Of a stretch of DNA of 64,000 bases, positions 15,891 through 24,241 are shown piece after piece; position 1 is the first letter of the stretch; the number at the start of each line of letters is the position of its first letter. Where the stretch lies: the NCBI GenBank assembly GCA_963205005.1, contig CAUJHW010000058.1:1-64000 (forward strand), in the 5' to 3' direction. Origin of the DNA: Pseudomonadota bacterium. Its GTDB lineage: Bacteria > Pseudomonadota > Alphaproteobacteria > Caulobacterales > Caulobacteraceae. Under the pieces are notes generated by a model, which saw nothing but the letters and a program-made list of their open reading frames with translations, searched no databases and was not told the DNA's origin. The position numbers and the translations under genes were made by a program.

Positions 15891-16928
15891 GTGGCACAAT
15901 TCAACCCAAAGACCCACCGCGCCCGGGATCTGCTGGAGGAGACCGGGCGGCGCCTGCCTTATCTCTGGTCCGCGGCCGAGAAAATCCGCCTGGAGTTTCC
16001 CCAGCCTGAGGTCTGTTTTCTCACGGATCACGCCGGGGGACAGGCGTTGGTGCTCGCCCTCGAAATGGCGGGCGAACATCGGGTCCTGGACTCGTTGCGC
16101 AGGATGAGCCCGATCGAGATCTCGCATGCCGTGATGCCGGGCACGACGCTCGCGTGCTGGCGCATGACGCAGGGCATCTATCGCATCGACCCCGCGCTAT
16201 ACCCGGCCCTGATCGATACGCCGCCCATCGACGAGGTCCCGATGGACATGCTGATGCACTTGCCAGAATGGTGTGTCTATGTAGAGACGCCCGGGCTGAC
16301 GATGCCGTCCAGCGCCGGGACGCCCATCGAAGTGCCCGGATTCTGGGCACGGCTCGATCATGACGGGTCGCGATACCTGCTCAGCGCGAGCATGGACACC
16401 AACTCATCCAACCGGATCATCAATATTTCCCTGCCGCTAATGGGCTCGATCTCCTCGGCGCTCGAGGAATCCATGCGAGAGTGGGGCGGCGGCACGCCAG
16501 AGAAGCGTGCACTGATACGCCCAGTCGTGACTGCCGTGCTCAACCTCCTGCTCTATATCGTCTCTACCACCGACATTTCCGGAAAGCGCGGCGAGCCAGG
16601 AAATCCGGTGCCCGTGCGAACCCGGCGCCACGGCTGGCGGATGTTTCCGGCCGACGGACCGCGCATGTGGAATGTCGGCGTGCGAATGGGCTCGGCTCTG
16701 CGGCGAGCCTATGAGGCTGAATCCATCGGCTACGGCAGCGAGCACGCCGGCGTCCGTCCGCACATCAGGCGCGCACATTGGCACACGATCCTGTCCGGTG
16801 CCCGCAAGCGCACGGACGGCTCCGAGATCCCGCCGGCCGATCGTCGGCGTGATCTGCGCTGGATGCCACCGATACCAGTCAATCTCGAATCTGTCGACAA
16901 CCTGCCGGCAGTTATCAGGAGAGCGTGA
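15891..16928 (+). CDS. AcrVA2-family protein
   Basis: A 345-residue protein from GTG 15891, abutting the preceding stop. LPEWCVYVE (124-132), PGFWARLD (149-156), RPHIRRAHWH (289-298) and RWMPPIPVN (323-331) match, in order and spacing, the conserved blocks I recall from AcrVA2 of Moraxella bovoculi (about 322 residues). AcrVA2 blocks type V-A CRISPR immunity by causing loss of Cas12a messenger RNA through recognition of the nascent protein. Homologues occur in many proteobacterial phages and plasmids whose hosts lack Cas12a, so the target here is open. It is followed by two small genes, the order expected of an acr operon with a regulator. Confidence 0.85.
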   Translation: MAQFNPKTHRARDLLEETGRRLPYLWSAAEKIRLEFPQPEVCFLTDHAGGQALVLALEMAGEHRVLDSLRRMSPIEISHAVMPGTTLACWRMTQGIYRIDPALYPALIDTPPIDEVPMDMLMHLPEWCVYVETPGLTMPSSAGTPIEVPGFWARLDHDGSRYLLSASMDTNSSNRIINISLPLMGSISSALEESMREWGGGTPEKRALIRPVVTAVLNLLLYIVSTTDISGKRGEPGNPVPVRTRRHGWRMFPADGPRMWNVGVRMGSALRRAYEAESIGYGSEHAGVRPHIRRAHWHTILSGARKRTDGSEIPPADRRRDLRWMPPIPVNLESVDNLPAVIRRA

Positions 16929-17308
16929 TGGGCAAGCGGAAGTATCAGCTACCGGATAACTCCGATGACCGACTGCTTGTCGAGCCAGTCATCAAGCTCG
17001 CAGCCGAGTGGGATGTCCCGACGGCGATGCTCTATGCGCGCCGCACCGAGTTGAGAAAGCGCGGGCTGCTGTCGGCAGGCGCCCTCAGTAGCAAGAATTC
17101 GATTCGGCTCGATGCGGAAACGCTTGCGAAGGTTGTTGAACTCGAGCCGCTGGCGTCTCGGGCCATGAGAGAAATGGGGCTCCCCGTCCGGCGTCTCGAG
17201 CCGTGGCAAGTCGTCGAATGGGCTCTAAATCAAGCACTCGCTCAGGCCAAGCGCTCGAACATCCGCGCACTCTACGCCGTGAAAAAAGATGACTCGACGC
17301 AAACATAA
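16928..17308 (+). CDS. small protein downstream of AcrVA2-like gene (126 aa)
   Basis: ATG 16928 shares a base with the AcrVA2-like stop; GTG 16925 is an alternative. The N-terminal half (VEPVIKLAAEWDVPTAMLYA then RRTELRKRGLLSAGALSS) could be a winged-helix or HTH segment. PWQVVEWALNQALAQAKRSN forms a C-terminal helix. Possibly a DNA-binding regulator of the operon (Aca-like position), not proven. Confidence 0.72.
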   Translation: MGKRKYQLPDNSDDRLLVEPVIKLAAEWDVPTAMLYARRTELRKRGLLSAGALSSKNSIRLDAETLAKVVELEPLASRAMREMGLPVRRLEPWQVVEWALNQALAQAKRSNIRALYAVKKDDSTQT

Positions 17309-17660
17309 CCAGACCCTCGACGCGGTCCAGGAAACTGCGAAGGGCCATGCCGCCGGCATGATGACCGACGAGTCACTCGACGAGATCTCCCGGGTCGTCC
17401 GTCGGCGCGGCCGGCCGCCTGGCTCGTTCACCGATCGCATCGCAACCATCCCCCCCGTTCGCTGCACGCCCGAGCAGCGACGCCGATTCGAAATTCTGGG
17501 CGGCCCAGACTGGCTGCGCGCGCAGCTGGATCGTGAGATCCAAGAGCACCCCGACACAGACCTGGTCGATGACATCCGAGCCCGTGTCGAGCCGCTGGGC
17601 GGCATCGAGTTGGAATTGCCACCCCGCGACCCGCCGCGCGACCCGCCGGATTTCGGCTAG
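17289..17660 (+). CDS. small protein with AT-hook-like segment (123 aa)
   Basis: Overlaps the previous gene by 20 bp in another frame and ends in TAG shared with the convergent Rz stop (17657-17660). VVRRRGRPPGSFTDRI resembles an AT-hook core (RGRP) and RCTPEQRRRFEILGG is a helical block. The tail is Pro/Asp-rich. Could bind DNA; otherwise unknown. Confidence 0.7.
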   Translation: MTRRKHNQTLDAVQETAKGHAAGMMTDESLDEISRVVRRRGRPPGSFTDRIATIPPVRCTPEQRRRFEILGGPDWLRAQLDREIQEHPDTDLVDDIRARVEPLGGIELELPPRDPPRDPPDFG

Positions 17661-18205
17661 GGCCCGATAACCTCGACGCACGGCAGCGCCCGGACAGCGC
17701 CGGCCAGCGCCCGGTGCCGGTCTCGCAGCTCGGCATACTGCCCGAGCGCCGCCGTCATCCAGCCGGCGACGGCGAGCTCGCTGGCAGATCGGCCGGGATC
17801 GGGGGCAGGTCCGGGGCCGGGGCCAGCAGGCTCGCCGGCACCCGGACCTTCGGCTGCTCGACCCTGGGCGCGTTGCAACAGGCCCCGAGTGCGATCGCCG
17901 AGGCAGACACGATCAGGGCTGGCAGTGCGCTCGACCTCGCGGATGGTCTCGACATGGATTTCTCTCTGATGACGGGACGCCTGCGCCAGGTCAGTCGACA
18001 GGCCGGCGATCTGCGCCGACGCGGCGTCGGCCGCGCGCCGAGCGTCCAGGCCGGCAGCGATGGCGTCGAGCCGCATGCGCGCGATCTCGTTGTCCCGGTG
18101 GGCCACCCGGGCCTGCTGCGCCCAGCCCATGCCGACGGCGCCGATCGCGATGCCGCCGGCGGCCACCAGGGCCAGGGCATAGGGCTCAAGCGCGGCAGGG
18201 ATCAC
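17657..18205 (-). CDS. Rz: Rz-like inner-membrane spanin
   Basis: A 182-residue protein from GTG 18205, overlapping the endolysin stop by GTGA. Residues about 6-28 (LEPYALALVAAGGIAIGAVG) are an N-terminal signal anchor, followed by a periplasmic helix rich in Ala/Arg/Asp (ARRAADAASAQIAGLSTDLA). A Pro/Gly-rich run precedes the C-terminal helix. Order holin-endolysin-Rz and the embedded Rz1 frame identify it. With Rz1 it fuses inner and outer membranes at the end of lysis. Confidence 0.85.
   Translation of the reverse strand: MIPAALEPYALALVAAGGIAIGAVGMGWAQQARVAHRDNEIARMRLDAIAAGLDARRAADAASAQIAGLSTDLAQASRHQREIHVETIREVERTASPDRVCLGDRTRGLLQRAQGRAAEGPGAGEPAGPGPGPAPDPGRSASELAVAGWMTAALGQYAELRDRHRALAGAVRALPCVEVIGP
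17755..17955 (-). CDS. Rz1: Rz1-like outer-membrane lipoprotein spanin, embedded in Rz
   Basis: A 66-codon frame wholly inside Rz in another frame, from ATG 17955. It has a short basic start, a hydrophobic stretch LPALIVSASAIALGACC with the lipobox ALGAC (Cys26), and a proline-rich mature part (VPASLLAPAPDLPPIPADLP). This is the classic nested Rz1 pattern: a lipoprotein of about 40 residues after processing, pairing with Rz across the periplasm. Confidence 0.88.
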   Translation of the reverse strand: MSRPSARSSALPALIVSASAIALGACCNAPRVEQPKVRVPASLLAPAPDLPPIPADLPASSPSPAG

Positions 18206-18696
18206 GACATCCTCGCTGCTTCGAGCGCCCGCCGCACGACGAGCCCGGGTAGCACCTCGCCGCCGGCGTGAACCCAGCGCGCGAACTCGGCGCGCGCCCC
18301 CTCGCGGTCGCCGGCACGAAACTTGGCGAGCAGCGTCGATCGTGCGAACGCCTGCAGGCCCACGTTGAACGACAGGCTGACCATCGCCACCCAGTCGTCG
18401 AGCGTGAAGCCGCTCGTGTCGCCGATCAGCTTCTTGATCCCGATGACGTGCGGGATCAGATCCGACAGAAACAGCAGCCAGCACTCGTCGTCCGTGAACG
18501 TCAGGCCGGGCAACGCCGCACTGCGGTTGCCGGCGCACACCGTGGCGTGACCGGCCGGATCGACGTAGGTCGTCCGGACCCAGCCCTCGCTGGGCACGAT
18601 GAAGTCGCCGGCGGCGCCGATCACCGACAGCCAGGTCGCGCCACCCGCGGCCAGACCCGACAGCGCGGCGAGGATCGCGGCCCGGGTGTTGGTCAC
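18202..18696 (-). CDS. phage lysozyme (GH24), probable SAR endolysin
   Basis: A 164-residue protein from GTG 18696. E37, D46 and T52 keep exactly the E-8-D-5-T spacing of T4 lysozyme (SEGWVRTTYVDPAGHAT). The N-terminal 25 residues are weakly hydrophobic and rich in Ala/Gly (AAILAALSGLAAGGATWLSV), as in signal-arrest-release endolysins that sit inactive in the membrane until the holin fires. It cleaves the glycan of peptidoglycan. Overlaps the holin-like gene and Rz by four bases each. Confidence 0.92.
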   Translation of the reverse strand: MTNTRAAILAALSGLAAGGATWLSVIGAAGDFIVPSEGWVRTTYVDPAGHATVCAGNRSAALPGLTFTDDECWLLFLSDLIPHVIGIKKLIGDTSGFTLDDWVAMVSLSFNVGLQAFARSTLLAKFRAGDREGARAEFARWVHAGGEVLPGLVVRRALEAARMS

Positions 18697-18935
18697 CGGC
18701 CGAACAGCGCCCGAACGCCCACGACGACCAGCACGACTGCCCCGATGATCGCGAGCACCAGGAAGATGCGCATGTAGTCGCGGTTCAGCGGTCGGCCGGT
18801 GCGCTCCTCGATTTCATCCGTGATGCCGTCGGCCGCGTAGCGAACAGCACGCTCGGCGTCGCGAGCCGAGTCCTTGACCTGGTCCTCGGCGGCCTTCGCG
18901 ACCTCTTCAAGCCGCTTGCGCATATCAGTGCTCAT
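18693..18935 (-). CDS. small membrane protein, holin-like
   Basis: An 80-residue protein from ATG 18935 (ATGA overlap). The N-terminal 50 residues are a charged amphipathic helix (MRKRLEEVAKAAEDQVKDSA) and residues about 56-78 a single transmembrane helix (IFLVLAIIGAVVLVVVGVRA). Its position directly before the endolysin suggests a holin or antiholin, although the topology is not that of a classic three-helix holin. Confidence 0.7.
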   Translation of the reverse strand: MSTDMRKRLEEVAKAAEDQVKDSARDAERAVRYAADGITDEIEERTGRPLNRDYMRIFLVLAIIGAVVLVVVGVRALFGR

Positions 18936-19270
18936 CGCAATCTCTCCCTGATCCACATCCATGCCCGCCGCACGCGGCCGGCGAAACACATGATCGACAG
19001 CCGCATCTGCCTGCAGCACCAACCCGCGGCCCGGAACGCACGCGGCAGCGTGCTGAACAGCGAAACGAGCGCGACGCATGCAGCGAGCATCGACGCATAT
19101 GCCGCCCAGCGCTCCGGCGGGACGCCGAGCAGAAGCTCAGGTGCGGACGGCGCAGTTTTGAGGCCGACGCGGATGAAATCGAACCCCCAGGCAGCCCCGC
19201 CGAAGATGGACCCCTTCAACGCCGGGACATGCGCCGGATCGAACCAGTCGAGGATGCGGCGGATAATCAT
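18932..19270 (-). CDS. small membrane protein of the lysis cassette
   Basis: A 112-residue protein from ATG 19270, sharing a base with the tail-spike stop (TGATG). Two hydrophobic stretches (SIFGGAAWGFDFIRVG; WAAYASMLAACVALVSLF) and a basic C-terminus. It may be a second holin component. Cassette order is this gene, 18693-18935, endolysin, Rz/Rz1. Confidence 0.7.
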   Translation of the reverse strand: MIIRRILDWFDPAHVPALKGSIFGGAAWGFDFIRVGLKTAPSAPELLLGVPPERWAAYASMLAACVALVSLFSTLPRAFRAAGWCCRQMRLSIMCFAGRVRRAWMWIRERLR

Positions 19271-21993
19271 CAACCCGCCTTCGCCGCTTGCGCCGCCGAA
19301 TTGAGTAGCTCGAACTCGTCCCATGGGAAGGCCCACCCGATCGACGGATCCACGGCCTTGACCGCATTGATCCACGACCGCTGGGGCTTGCCCGGCCAAG
19401 GGCCGCCCACGGTGATCGACGGCCCGAGCGTGTCGATCACATTCCCCGGGGCGCTCGCGCCCGAGGTCGTGAGCGGCGTGCTGTCGACGAACACGTTGGT
19501 GTGGTAGCGATTGCCCGCCGGCTTCATCCGATCGCCGCTCGACATCGCGGCCATGGCCGCAAGCTCGGGATACGCTGTCGCCCATGGTGACGACGTGATC
19601 GCACGCGCCGCAAGGTTGGCTTCGAGCGTCGCTTGGTTGCCGGCGATCAGCCAGCCGAAGTCGAGACCGCGCGAGTCGAAGTAGACGCCCGGATTGCAAC
19701 CGAAGAACATGTTCGATTGCGTCACGTTGTCGCGGCCGCCGCCGATGAAGACACCGTATTTCACGTTAGAGAAGATATTCGACTCGATCGTCGCCGAACT
19801 GAACTGGTCGTCGAGGTAGATGCCGCGCGGATCGCCGGTCGCCGGGGCAGTGATGTCATAGATCAGATTGCCGCGGATCAGGTTGCCGCGTGCCGTCCAG
19901 TCCCGGCCCGAATAAATGGCCCCCATGTCACCCGCCTCCCGGACGACATCGGTGATGTCATTGAAGGCGATCGTGTGGTTGTTGCCGGTGAAGATGATGC
20001 CGACGTGTGGAAGGTTCCTGATCACGTTGCCGACGATCAGGCTGCCGACTCCCTGCGACGTGATGGCCGGACTGTACGCCCGCACCTTGCGGCCGACCTT
20101 CTCGATGTAGTTGCGGTCGGCAAAGTTCAGGCTCGCTTCCAGCGTCGTGAAGCTGCCGCCGTACATGTAGAGACCGGTCTCGCCGGTGTCGTGGATGTGG
20201 CAACGCCGCGCCCCGCTCCTGACGCCCGAGATCCGGATACCCTGACCACTAGCGTTCGCAAACTCGCAGCGCTCGGCGACGCAGTCGTCGACGTTCAGCA
20301 ACTCCAGGCCATGCGAGCGGCAGTTGCCGATGGTCAGGTCCTCGAACCGAATGTGGCTGACGCCGTCTCCGGTCACCACCGAATTCACCACTGTGACCTC
20401 CAACGTCGGATCACTCGCGATCGCGGCCGTCAACACGATGCTATCGGTCGATGGGTCCAGCAAGTACTCGTTCACCGTGTCGAGCAACTCGACAGCACCG
20501 GAGATGAACGCCCGCTTGCCGACAACGTACGTCCCTGAGGCGCCGACGATCGTCGTACCCGAGATCGTCGCCGCGTGGGAGTCGAATCGCCACTCGTGCT
20601 CGACGAAACCCTCGATTCGCGCAGAAGTGCTCGCCGGCAGGCTCGGGGGTGACCCGTTCAGCGTGACCGTCGTACCTGACGCCGTTGAGATCGTCGCGTA
20701 TCCCGAGTTCGGCCAACGCGCGACGGTCATCGGCGTACCATTGCGCACGACCTCCGAGCCCGCGACGAGATCAGCGCCGACAGTTAGACGGATCAGGTCC
20801 GGACGACCGCTGACGGCGCTCGTCGAGGCGCCGGCGAGCGGCACAGAGCCGACGAGTCGCGCCGCCCGCTTTCCGCCGACTGTCATGCCCCGATAGATGA
20901 CCGGAGCGGCCTCGTCGCCCCTGTCGAGATTGCTCAGCACCAGCGTCTGGTCTACCTGATGTCTGCCCGGCGCGAACGCCACGAGAATGCCTCCCGCGGG
21001 CCACGTGCCGGCGCGAACGGCACGGATCAGCGTCTGCGTCCGCTGAAGCGTCTGGACGGCAGTCTCCGGCGAGGCGCCGTCGTTCGAATCGCTCCCGTCG
21101 GGCGAGACGTAGATGACCTGAGCGCCGGCGGGAATGTCGAGGTCGTCGATCTCCGGCGCCGGCAGTTCATAGAGCCAGAGGTTCGACGCGTTGAACCCAG
21201 CAGACACGTTGCCTGCATACGACCCCGTGAGTTCACTGGGATGGGCGCGGATGATGCCGACGAACCCCTCCGACACAGCATCGGTCGTGAATTCCAGCGT
21301 GCACCGCAACCGGCCGTTGCCTGGATTCACCTCGACCGACGCCGATATGCTCGTCCACAGCGAGGAGATCTCAGCCTGCGCTCGAACCACCTCATGTTCC
21401 TGCAGATCGAACGTCGCCGAGCAGGCTGCGCTGTAGTCGTCTGCGAACACGAGAAACGTCACGTATCGCCGACCAACCTGCTCGATGTCGGCGAACAGCG
21501 CGAATGGCCGTGCACCAGGGCCGCGCTCGACGCTGAAGTTGACCGCGTGGTCAGCCGTGTTCGCGGTCTCGCGAATGGAGTCCGCGCCCGTCGCGGTCAC
21601 GTCGAGCTTCGTCCAGGCCTCATTGCGGAGGTCCTGGCTGGCGAGTAGATTTTCCACCTCAGGGATGGGCAGCGGCGCGGGCGCAGGAGGTTCGGGTGCC
21701 GGCGGCTCCGGCGCAGGAGGCGGCTCGGGCGCCGGGCCAGGGGCAGGAGTGGGAAAGACGCCGCCCCGCATTTTCAGTATCGACACGATGTGATCCTCGA
21801 TCTGTTGGAGCTGGGCGGCCGTCAGCACCGCGCACGACCGCGGCGCGTCGACCCGCTGGGCGAGTGCGAGGACTGCCGCGCGGTCGCGGGCCATCTGATC
21901 AGCCAGGGCGCGATCACCCGCACCGGCGATCTCCGATGCTGCCGCGCCAGCGATCTCGCGGATCGCGGCAACAATTTCGGATCCAGCGGGCAT
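19270..21993 (-). CDS. tail-spike protein with right-handed beta-helix
   Basis: A 907-residue protein; ATG 21993 is chosen because upstream codons look non-coding. Residues 1-80 are helical, then comes a Pro-rich hinge (PAPEPPPAPEPPAPEP), then a beta-sandwich-like part, and from about residue 300 (VIYVSPDGSDSNDGASPETA) a long pectate-lyase-type parallel beta-helix with repeats such as SHIRFEDLTIGNCRSHGLEL. Such proteins bind and often cut surface polysaccharide. It lies at the distal end of the tail operon, next to lysis genes. A catalytic motif is not assigned. Confidence 0.85.
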   Translation of the reverse strand: MPAGSEIVAAIREIAGAAASEIAGAGDRALADQMARDRAAVLALAQRVDAPRSCAVLTAAQLQQIEDHIVSILKMRGGVFPTPAPGPAPEPPPAPEPPAPEPPAPAPLPIPEVENLLASQDLRNEAWTKLDVTATGADSIRETANTADHAVNFSVERGPGARPFALFADIEQVGRRYVTFLVFADDYSAACSATFDLQEHEVVRAQAEISSLWTSISASVEVNPGNGRLRCTLEFTTDAVSEGFVGIIRAHPSELTGSYAGNVSAGFNASNLWLYELPAPEIDDLDIPAGAQVIYVSPDGSDSNDGASPETAVQTLQRTQTLIRAVRAGTWPAGGILVAFAPGRHQVDQTLVLSNLDRGDEAAPVIYRGMTVGGKRAARLVGSVPLAGASTSAVSGRPDLIRLTVGADLVAGSEVVRNGTPMTVARWPNSGYATISTASGTTVTLNGSPPSLPASTSARIEGFVEHEWRFDSHAATISGTTIVGASGTYVVGKRAFISGAVELLDTVNEYLLDPSTDSIVLTAAIASDPTLEVTVVNSVVTGDGVSHIRFEDLTIGNCRSHGLELLNVDDCVAERCEFANASGQGIRISGVRSGARRCHIHDTGETGLYMYGGSFTTLEASLNFADRNYIEKVGRKVRAYSPAITSQGVGSLIVGNVIRNLPHVGIIFTGNNHTIAFNDITDVVREAGDMGAIYSGRDWTARGNLIRGNLIYDITAPATGDPRGIYLDDQFSSATIESNIFSNVKYGVFIGGGRDNVTQSNMFFGCNPGVYFDSRGLDFGWLIAGNQATLEANLAARAITSSPWATAYPELAAMAAMSSGDRMKPAGNRYHTNVFVDSTPLTTSGASAPGNVIDTLGPSITVGGPWPGKPQRSWINAVKAVDPSIGWAFPWDEFELLNSAAQAAKAG

Positions 21994-21995
21994 CA

Positions 21996-22091
21996 ATGGC
22001 TCCGTGGGTGGCGATTTGTCCAGAGCCGGCCACCATCGGCCTGATGCTCGGCGGCCTGGGGCTGCTGGCGTGGAGACGGTGGGCGGGGTAG
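21996..22091 (+). CDS. micro-ORF that is essentially a PEP-CTERM sorting signal (31 aa)
   Basis: On the plus strand, filling almost all of the 100-bp gap between two minus-strand tail genes. After six residues it reads CPEPATIGLMLGGLGLLAWR followed by RWAG: the PEP motif, a Gly/Leu transmembrane helix and an arginine cluster, in exact PEP-CTERM order. Such signals normally end secreted proteins cleaved by exosortase; here no protein body or signal peptide precedes it. No ribosome site is evident. It may be a chance frame, a host gene scrap, or a decoy peptide. Confidence 0.4.
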   Translation: MAPWVAICPEPATIGLMLGGLGLLAWRRWAG

Positions 22092-22093
22092 CG

Positions 22094-23263
22094 TCACAAC
22101 ACCCTCCGAATCGTCGCGAACCGATCTTGACGCGGGGTGTAGATCGGGTATGAGTCCTGGCAGGAAACCGCGACAGACTCTCTGCAATCCGGCGCATCGA
22201 CTACGGGCACGATCGTCGATCGCAGCCTGGCCCCGCCCTCGCTATTGCCGTACGTCAATGGGCGGACCAGTTTGATGCCGCTTCCGCAGATATGCGAAAT
22301 CACGCCCCGCCCCTCGTTGTTCGCGAAGACGCTGTCTCGGAACTCGCTGTTCTCGACGCCGTGATCGAAACCGCCCCCGCAGCCGTCGCCGCCACCGGTG
22401 TTGACCGTCCTGGTGCCGCGACACTGTTCGAACAGGATGCTCGTGCATTCTGCGACCCGGCAGATCGCGCGAATGCTGGCCATCGGCTTGCCGATGTTGA
22501 TGCGAACTGCCGACCCTGACTGCTTCCACTGCCCCGGCCCAACTACTTCCATGCTGCTGGCCTCGCTCAGCTTCACTTGAGGCAGCCCGTTCGTCAGCAC
22601 AGCGCTCAGTGTCCGACTCGCGTACAGGCCGGCCAACGTACCTTCATAGACAGTGCCAGTCACGAGGGACCAAGCTGGCTCGGTGTTAAGCGGGGCTGCA
22701 TACAGACCCCATGCTGCGATAGCGTGTCCGTTCTGATCCGCGGTGCATTGAAAGATCCACGCCCCGGTCAAGTAGTTGACCAGTGCTATCCCAAATCCGC
22801 CGTTCCTGTCCGCGACGCATTGCACTATCTCGATGTCGCTCGATGGTTCGATCTGGGCATCCTGATACCACGGCCGAATCGCGATTCCGTCGGCTCCGTT
22901 GTCGTAAGACTGCAATCGCTTGAGACGAGTGCCAGTCAGCGGCCCCAGCGCTGTGGAGCAAAGATTAATTCCGTGATCGGTGTGATTGATGCAAAGAATG
23001 TCCTCGATCGTCAGCGCAACGCCCTGCGAAACGATGCCGTTGTTCCTAACCCCCTGGCCGTCAATCACGGGCTCAGCCCCAACGTCGAAGGGGGCGATTC
23101 GGACAGGCGCAGTGGGCCACAACCTCTCGTGTGAGGTAGTGCCTCTGCGAATCAAGACCTCGGTAGCGATGCCCCAGTTGATCGACGAGAACAGCCGGAA
23201 CGGATCACCGTGGACCCCAGTCCCGGCGCCGGACCGAGATGGATCGACGTAGACTGTCGTCAC
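22094..23263 (-). CDS. beta-helix tail protein
   Basis: A 389-residue protein starting MTTVYVDPSRSGAGTGVHGD, the entry strand of a right-handed beta-helix, with parallel repeats through residue about 330 (NNGIVSQGVALTIEDILCIN; NGGFGIALVNYLTGAWIFQC). Probably a second receptor-binding or depolymerase-type spike. It overlaps the next upstream gene by ATGA. No virion-anchoring N-terminus is visible, so it may attach through a partner. Confidence 0.8.
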   Translation of the reverse strand: MTTVYVDPSRSGAGTGVHGDPFRLFSSINWGIATEVLIRRGTTSHERLWPTAPVRIAPFDVGAEPVIDGQGVRNNGIVSQGVALTIEDILCINHTDHGINLCSTALGPLTGTRLKRLQSYDNGADGIAIRPWYQDAQIEPSSDIEIVQCVADRNGGFGIALVNYLTGAWIFQCTADQNGHAIAAWGLYAAPLNTEPAWSLVTGTVYEGTLAGLYASRTLSAVLTNGLPQVKLSEASSMEVVGPGQWKQSGSAVRINIGKPMASIRAICRVAECTSILFEQCRGTRTVNTGGGDGCGGGFDHGVENSEFRDSVFANNEGRGVISHICGSGIKLVRPLTYGNSEGGARLRSTIVPVVDAPDCRESVAVSCQDSYPIYTPRQDRFATIRRVL

Positions 23264-23787
23264 GGCCTGAGAACCTCGACAACGATCGACTCCAGCGTCA
23301 CCGTATCCGCAGCATTTGCCAATGTTGCGTAGATCCGAATCGTCTGATCCACGGACGTATCCACCGCCGCCGTTCCGACAGCGCTTGACGATCGAGACTG
23401 AAAATCGATAGGCATCGAGTTGGGCATGAACAATTGCGAGGACTCACTGCCGCGGTTTCGCATCGTCCAGATGCCGCGGTGCGTCGCGTTGGTGCCCCCG
23501 TTGTTGATCTGGGCGTTGAACAGGTACAGATAGGTTGTGCCCTGGGTGCCGCCGGCGATTGGCCCGCCGTACGTTATTGCAATGTTCTTCGCGTTGCTGT
23601 TCGCACCGGGCGTCGAGAAAATTGCATCGATTCTCAGCAGACCGTTCGCCCCCAGGCGCCGCCCCGGAACCGGGATCGTGGCCAACAGCGTCTGCGCCGT
23701 TGTACCGGTGTGCGAAACCGAAATTGCGCTGGCGTACAGAACGTCGTTGAGCAACTTGGCCAGCCGCTCACCCGCATGCGCCGCCAT
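23260..23787 (-). CDS. tail-associated protein (175 aa)
   Basis: Start ATG 23787 overlaps the upstream gene by ATGA. Beta-rich with Gly/Ser/Thr (ITYGGPIAGGTQGTTYLYLF; DQTIRIYATLANAADTVTLE), like the C-terminal domains of phage tail fibres that fold as small jelly rolls. Role inferred from context. Confidence 0.74.
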   Translation of the reverse strand: MAAHAGERLAKLLNDVLYASAISVSHTGTTAQTLLATIPVPGRRLGANGLLRIDAIFSTPGANSNAKNIAITYGGPIAGGTQGTTYLYLFNAQINNGGTNATHRGIWTMRNRGSESSQLFMPNSMPIDFQSRSSSAVGTAAVDTSVDQTIRIYATLANAADTVTLESIVVEVLRP

Positions 23788-24215
23788 CAAACGATCCCCC
23801 ACTTCGAGGTCGTTCCAGCGCCTGCAGTCCGCGTGAACTCGTACGCCTGCACCTTCCCTTCGCGCACGTCATCGAAATAGGTTCCCCCCTCATACAGCGT
23901 CACCCACGGCGCAGCCGCATCAACCCTGTACCGGATGCGGACCGCGTCACCCGGGCCCGGATTGACCCACACGGCGCCGGGCGCGAGCACGCCGGATGCG
24001 ACGGCGATGACGAGCGGCGTACCGTCGACCAGCGTTCCGTTGATCGGCAGCGCAACCGGATCCCCGCCCCCTGGTGGGATGACTGTCGAGCCGCCGGGGG
24101 TGCCGTCGAACGCAATGACCTCGGCATGGACCGGCTTGCCGTAGGGATCTGTCATTCCGGTGTCGACGAACTTCCGGTTGACGCCGTACCCGTCAAGCAC
24201 GAACTTGTCTGACAT
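23787..24215 (-). CDS. tail-associated protein (142 aa)
   Basis: From ATG 24215. Short beta-strand pattern (PLVIAVASGVLAPGAVWVNP; DAVRIRYRVDAAAPWVTLYE). It ends in EFTRTAGAGTTSKWGIV. Likely a tail fibre or adaptor component. No firm family. Confidence 0.74.
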   Translation of the reverse strand: MSDKFVLDGYGVNRKFVDTGMTDPYGKPVHAEVIAFDGTPGGSTVIPPGGGDPVALPINGTLVDGTPLVIAVASGVLAPGAVWVNPGPGDAVRIRYRVDAAAPWVTLYEGGTYFDDVREGKVQAYEFTRTAGAGTTSKWGIV

Positions 24216-24241
24216 TCTTCTTCCCTGAAAATCGAAGGTAT

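Noticed and set aside
17657..18538. 293-codon form of Rz
   Set aside because: The upstream third is a shadow of the endolysin; GTG 18205 gives the coupled start and a clean signal anchor.
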